DNA from: Ruminococcus sp.
GTDB taxonomy: Bacteria; Bacillota; Clostridia; Oscillospirales; Ruminococcaceae
Assembly (NCBI GenBank): GCA_017960805.1
Contig: JAGCYM010000009.1
Location: 1-64,000, forward strand
DNA length: 64,000 nt
Direction of reading: 5' to 3'
Notes under the pieces: model-generated
Database searches by the model: none
The model's input: the letters and a program-made list of their open reading frames with translations, nothing else
What the model was told of the DNA's origin: nothing
Translations under genes and position numbers: made by a program
Shown here: positions 61,359 through 64,000 of the stretch, one piece after another
How the letters are laid out: each line of letters starts with the position of its first letter
Numbering within the stretch: position 1 is the first letter of the stretch

Positions 61359-63587
61359 TTATCCGGTTGGTGATTTGATATATTCAGCAAACGATTTCTT
61401 TCCTCCAGTTGAAAGATATGAGTAGTACGCAAGGACAAGTGATGCGTCCTTCGAATTAACAGCACCATCTTCATTGACGTCTGCAGCTAGTTTCTGTGAT
61501 TCTGTCAGCTTAGGAGTTTCACCGGTTGAATAAGCCGCATATGCCTTAAGGATATCGGTTGCATCCTTGGAGTTTACAGCCTTATCGCGGTTTACATCTC
61601 CGAGATCGTAATCAGCAGGTTTTATTGGTTCATCAGTAGTAACAGGTGTTGTGGATGTTGTAACTGCAGTTGTGACTGTGGAAACAGTGGTAGTATCAAT
61701 AACACTTGTAGTAGGCTGAGGTTTTTCATTTACATAGACTTTGATTTGCTCACTAGTTGATAACCAACGATTTATATGGCTGATATAACTTCCATATGTG
61801 ATGGTAATATCGCGTTCGCCTGCAATGTTGCTGTTGAATCCCATATAGTTGAAGAGGTCTCGGCGTTCTGCAACAACATATGGTTCGCCGTTGTTATCAG
61901 CATATTCATTACCGTACTGATCCCAGTACCATACCTGAATTGTCAGACCGGATAGGTCAAATTGATCGCCCCATTCATAAACTGTCTTTGTTGGGTAACT
62001 GATGATTTGCATACGGACACCAATTTCAGTTGTAGTAGTAGGAATGGCTGTTGAAGTAGTTGTTGTTGTTGCTGTAGTCGTTGTTTGAAAGGTTGTAGTA
62101 GGATTTGTTTTTGTAGTTGTTGAGGTTGAAGTGGTAGTTGTAGTCGTGGTGGTGGTCGTAGTAGTTGTTGTCGTTGAAGTAGTTGTTGTTGCAGGTTCAA
62201 GTACATATACAGAGAAAGACTCACTGTCTGTCAGGAGCTGCATAGCTGAGTTGTATTTTTTATATGTAATAGTTATGATATGCTCTCCCGGAAAAGAACT
62301 GTCAAAACCTGATATCTCAAATCTTGAGATATAGTCAGAAACATAATATGCATTTCCATAATTATCAGCTCGTTCGTCACCGTTGCCATCAACTACCCAT
62401 GTTCTGACAGCGAGTTCAGCTAAATCAAGCTTCTCGTTTAGTTCATAAACAGTTTTTGTTGGGTAACTTGCAATTTTGATACGAACGCTCTTTTCAGGAG
62501 CTAAGGTAGTTGTGGTCGAAACAGGAGTAACGGTTTTGGGTGGCTCTGTGGTAGTTTCAGGAACAGCAACGAAAGAAATCTTGACTTTTTCACCAATAAT
62601 GCAGTCTTTTTCGCGGATTGTAAGGTAAGCAGTTCCCTCGGCAAGAGCAGTGATATATACTATTCCACGAGATTCATTAAATTTGTAGGATAGATTATCT
62701 GATGTATCGGTAACATAAACACCTGAACATTCGAATGTATCCGAATTATATACATATATAGCGCGCTTTTGACCGACATAGAGAGGTGAATCATCATAAT
62801 CAAGAATAGTGTAGTTATCTTCTCTAGCTGTTGTGGTGGTAAGAACGGAAGTGCTTGATGTTGTGGTGGTGACTGTAGTTGTTGTCGTAGTAGTTGTTAT
62901 TTTGGTAGTAGAAGTTGTTGTCTTGGTAGTTGTCGTAGTAGTTGTCTTTATAGTAGTTGGTTGAGTCGTAGTCACAGTTGGTGGAGCGTCAGTCAGTACA
63001 GCAAAGTTTCTGTTATACTTCTGTGCATAGCTTTGTGCTGTAGAACCACTGTAACCATATATTGTTGCATTAAGTGTTGAAGATGTGACCGTGCCACTGA
63101 AGGCGTTATATGAATAAGAATTGCAGAAGGTTATCTGGTCATCATAGAATGTACATGATGAATTATAAATCTTTACAGATGCTAGATTTTTACAGTTGGC
63201 AAAAGCTCCTCGTCCTATTACCGAACATTTTGCAGGTATTGAGACATCGCTTATTCCTGTACCATTGAAAGCGTACATTCCTATTAATGTAATACTTGAT
63301 GGAATATTCACATTCGTAACTGCTGAACAACCATTGAATGCATCAGCACCTATTTCAGTAACAGGAACTCCATTGTACGTTTCGGCTATGTGTACTTCGC
63401 CACTTGCGCTCTTTGAGCATTTTGATACAGTAGCCTTGCCATTTGAAACAGTATATGTTACTGAACTTGTGTCGGCAGCTGCAGCTGTCATTATTGTTCC
63501 TTTTTTAGGTGAATTGTCACTAAAAGCAGGAACAGTACAGATAAGAGCTACTGACATAGCTACCGCAATTAGTTTTTTGATTTTCAT
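61359..63587 (-). CDS. Secreted dockerin protein with BspA-like leucine-rich repeats, Thr-rich linkers and Ig-like domains
   Basis: The 742-residue protein starts at ATG 63587 behind GGGAGG. A signal peptide (MKIKKLIAVAMSVALICTVPAFS) is followed by BspA-type LRR repeats (about 45-195, GADAFNGCSAVTNVNIPSS, IGRGAFANCKNLASVKI), then Thr-rich linkers encoded by GTAGTTGTTG-like repeats, three Ig-like segments (about 265-350, 375-480, 540-645; SYPTKTVYE occurs twice) and a C-terminal dockerin (about 670-740). Both dockerin Ca2+ loops are seen: DVNRDKAVNSKDA and DVNEDGAVNSKDA. No catalytic domain was seen. Dockerins bind cohesins of cellulosome scaffoldins, so it is a non-catalytic cellulosome or cell-surface component, perhaps for binding substrate or other cells. 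Confidence 0.92.
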   Translation of the reverse strand: MKIKKLIAVAMSVALICTVPAFSDNSPKKGTIMTAAAADTSSVTYTVSNGKATVSKCSKSASGEVHIAETYNGVPVTEIGADAFNGCSAVTNVNIPSSITLIGMYAFNGTGISDVSIPAKCSVIGRGAFANCKNLASVKIYNSSCTFYDDQITFCNSYSYNAFSGTVTSSTLNATIYGYSGSTAQSYAQKYNRNFAVLTDAPPTVTTTQPTTIKTTTTTTTKTTTSTTKITTTTTTTTVTTTTSSTSVLTTTTAREDNYTILDYDDSPLYVGQKRAIYVYNSDTFECSGVYVTDTSDNLSYKFNESRGIVYITALAEGTAYLTIREKDCIIGEKVKISFVAVPETTTEPPKTVTPVSTTTTLAPEKSVRIKIASYPTKTVYELNEKLDLAELAVRTWVVDGNGDERADNYGNAYYVSDYISRFEISGFDSSFPGEHIITITYKKYNSAMQLLTDSESFSVYVLEPATTTTSTTTTTTTTTTTTTTTSTSTTTKTNPTTTFQTTTTATTTTTSTAIPTTTTEIGVRMQIISYPTKTVYEWGDQFDLSGLTIQVWYWDQYGNEYADNNGEPYVVAERRDLFNYMGFNSNIAGERDITITYGSYISHINRWLSTSEQIKVYVNEKPQPTTSVIDTTTVSTVTTAVTTSTTPVTTDEPIKPADYDLGDVNRDKAVNSKDATDILKAYAAYSTGETPKLTESQKLAADVNEDGAVNSKDASLVLAYYSYLSTGGKKSFAEYIKSPTG

Positions 63588-63612
63588 TTTAATTTCCTCC
63601 CCGTTTCCCAAA

Positions 63613-63692
63613 AATCCGAATGCTAAGCGGATTCTCAGATTATTTTCTCAAACTTCGCACATTAAGTATAACTGTGCATCTTGAAAATTCAA
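63613..63692 (-). promoter_or_regulatory. Promoter and leader hairpin of the dockerin gene
   Basis: Minus strand TTGAAT (63692-63687), 16 bp, TATACT (63670-63665). The leader holds AATCCG, 9-nt loop, CGGATT and a T run (63633-63611) just before the ribosome site, shaped like a small attenuator. Attenuation is only suggested. Confidence 0.55.
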
Positions 63693-63772
63693 TAGAAAAA
63701 GCCGCGAAAGTAACTAAATCAAGCATCATTTGCCCTGCTTTTTGAAAGACTTTTTCTTTTGTATGCATTGGT

Positions 63773-64000
63773 TCACTTATAGATTCCTTCAGTAATATTC
63801 ATTACAATTTTATCGTTTTCAGAAGAAATAAGAACGCTATTTACAGGAATGAGTGTATTGCCGTCTGACCTGCCAAGTGTAAGCATACGAAACCCGTGAA
63901 TATATTCCCTTTTCGCATGATCAAAAACTTTTGTGAGCAGTTCAACCATTATAGAACGATTCTTTTTAAAAACAGAATCATCATTATCAGAACATTTTCA
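63773..64000 (-). pseudogene. Remnant of an IS4-type DDE transposase gene
   Basis: The minus-strand frame between stops at 64000-63998 and 63775-63773 reads FKKNRSIMVELLTKVFDH, then GFRMLTLGRSDGNTLIPVNS and ISSENDKIVMNI before an early TGA. This resembles the central DDE part of IS4-family transposases (GFRMLTLGWSDGN..PVN). Both ends are closed by stops, so it is an eroded fragment. No inverted ends were found within the window; the element's other half would lie to the right. Confidence 0.6.

Noticed and set aside
62131..62334. Poly-Val plus-strand frame
   Set aside because: It is the complement of the poly-Thr linker repeats, not a gene.
1..64000. CRISPR array or prophage
   Set aside because: No regularly spaced direct repeats of 25-40 bp with unique spacers, cas genes, integrase, terminase or capsid genes were seen.

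Overview
The window looks like chromosomal DNA of a plant-fibre-degrading Firmicute close to Ruminococcus (Oscillospiraceae). The evidence is a secreted protein ending in a type I dockerin, a secreted GH30 xylanase-like enzyme, an intracellular GH94 cellobiose phosphorylase with strongly biased codon use, glycogen-handling enzymes, Firmicute-type sporulation genes (spoVAD, spoVAE, a SpoIID-like protein) and canonical sigma-A promoters with 17-bp spacers. Moderate G+C and the dockerin favour an R. flavefaciens-like lineage over R. albus, but the species cannot be fixed from this window.

Layout. 0-6 kb: 5' part of a GH30 gene, a tRNA-Thr(CGT), then an operon of a double-headed 2-hydroxyacyl-CoA dehydratase-type activase, its HgdB/C-like partner and phosphatidylserine decarboxylase. 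6-16 kb (minus): birA, a YfhO-type membrane protein, murA, a tandem-cyclophilin lipoprotein, a degenerate cyclophilin and a catalytically dead S26-like protein. 16.5-23 kb (plus): glycogen phosphorylase, a GH13 enzyme, an intergenic stretch with phased TTTAAG repeats and a candidate structured RNA, then a membrane glycerophosphodiester phosphodiesterase. 23-31 kb (minus): a T-box operon with two small unknown genes ahead of thrS, then an ABC exporter/S41-protease operon. 31-34 kb: cellobiose phosphorylase and a frameshifted membrane gene. 34-45 kb (minus): a tightly packed run gltA - lipoprotein - response regulator - histidine kinase - DUF1385 - prmC - recA - recX - rimO - pgsA - DtxR-like regulator, apparently driven by a perfect promoter before gltA. 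45-50.6 kb: SpoIID-like protein, rnhA with an apparent AUA start, a small leader-peptide-like protein next to a CPBP protease, a YkgJ/GT2 pair and a second CPBP protease. 50.8-57 kb: cell-surface polymer genes, including a YidC/Oxa1 insertase fused to a CDP-glycerol-glycerophosphotransferase-like domain. 57-64 kb (minus): spoVAE, spoVAD, a third CPBP protease, proS, the dockerin protein and an eroded transposase at the right edge.

The carbohydrate genes fit a cell that digests xylan/cellulose outside (GH30, dockerin protein), phosphorolyses imported cellobiose (GH94) and stores or mobilises glycogen (GlgP, GH13). The most unusual items are the YidC-glycerophosphotransferase fusion, the apparent AUA start of rnhA, the structured RNA behind phased response-regulator-like repeats, and the inactivated signal-peptidase-like protein. 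All calls are by eye; no database search or folding program was run.
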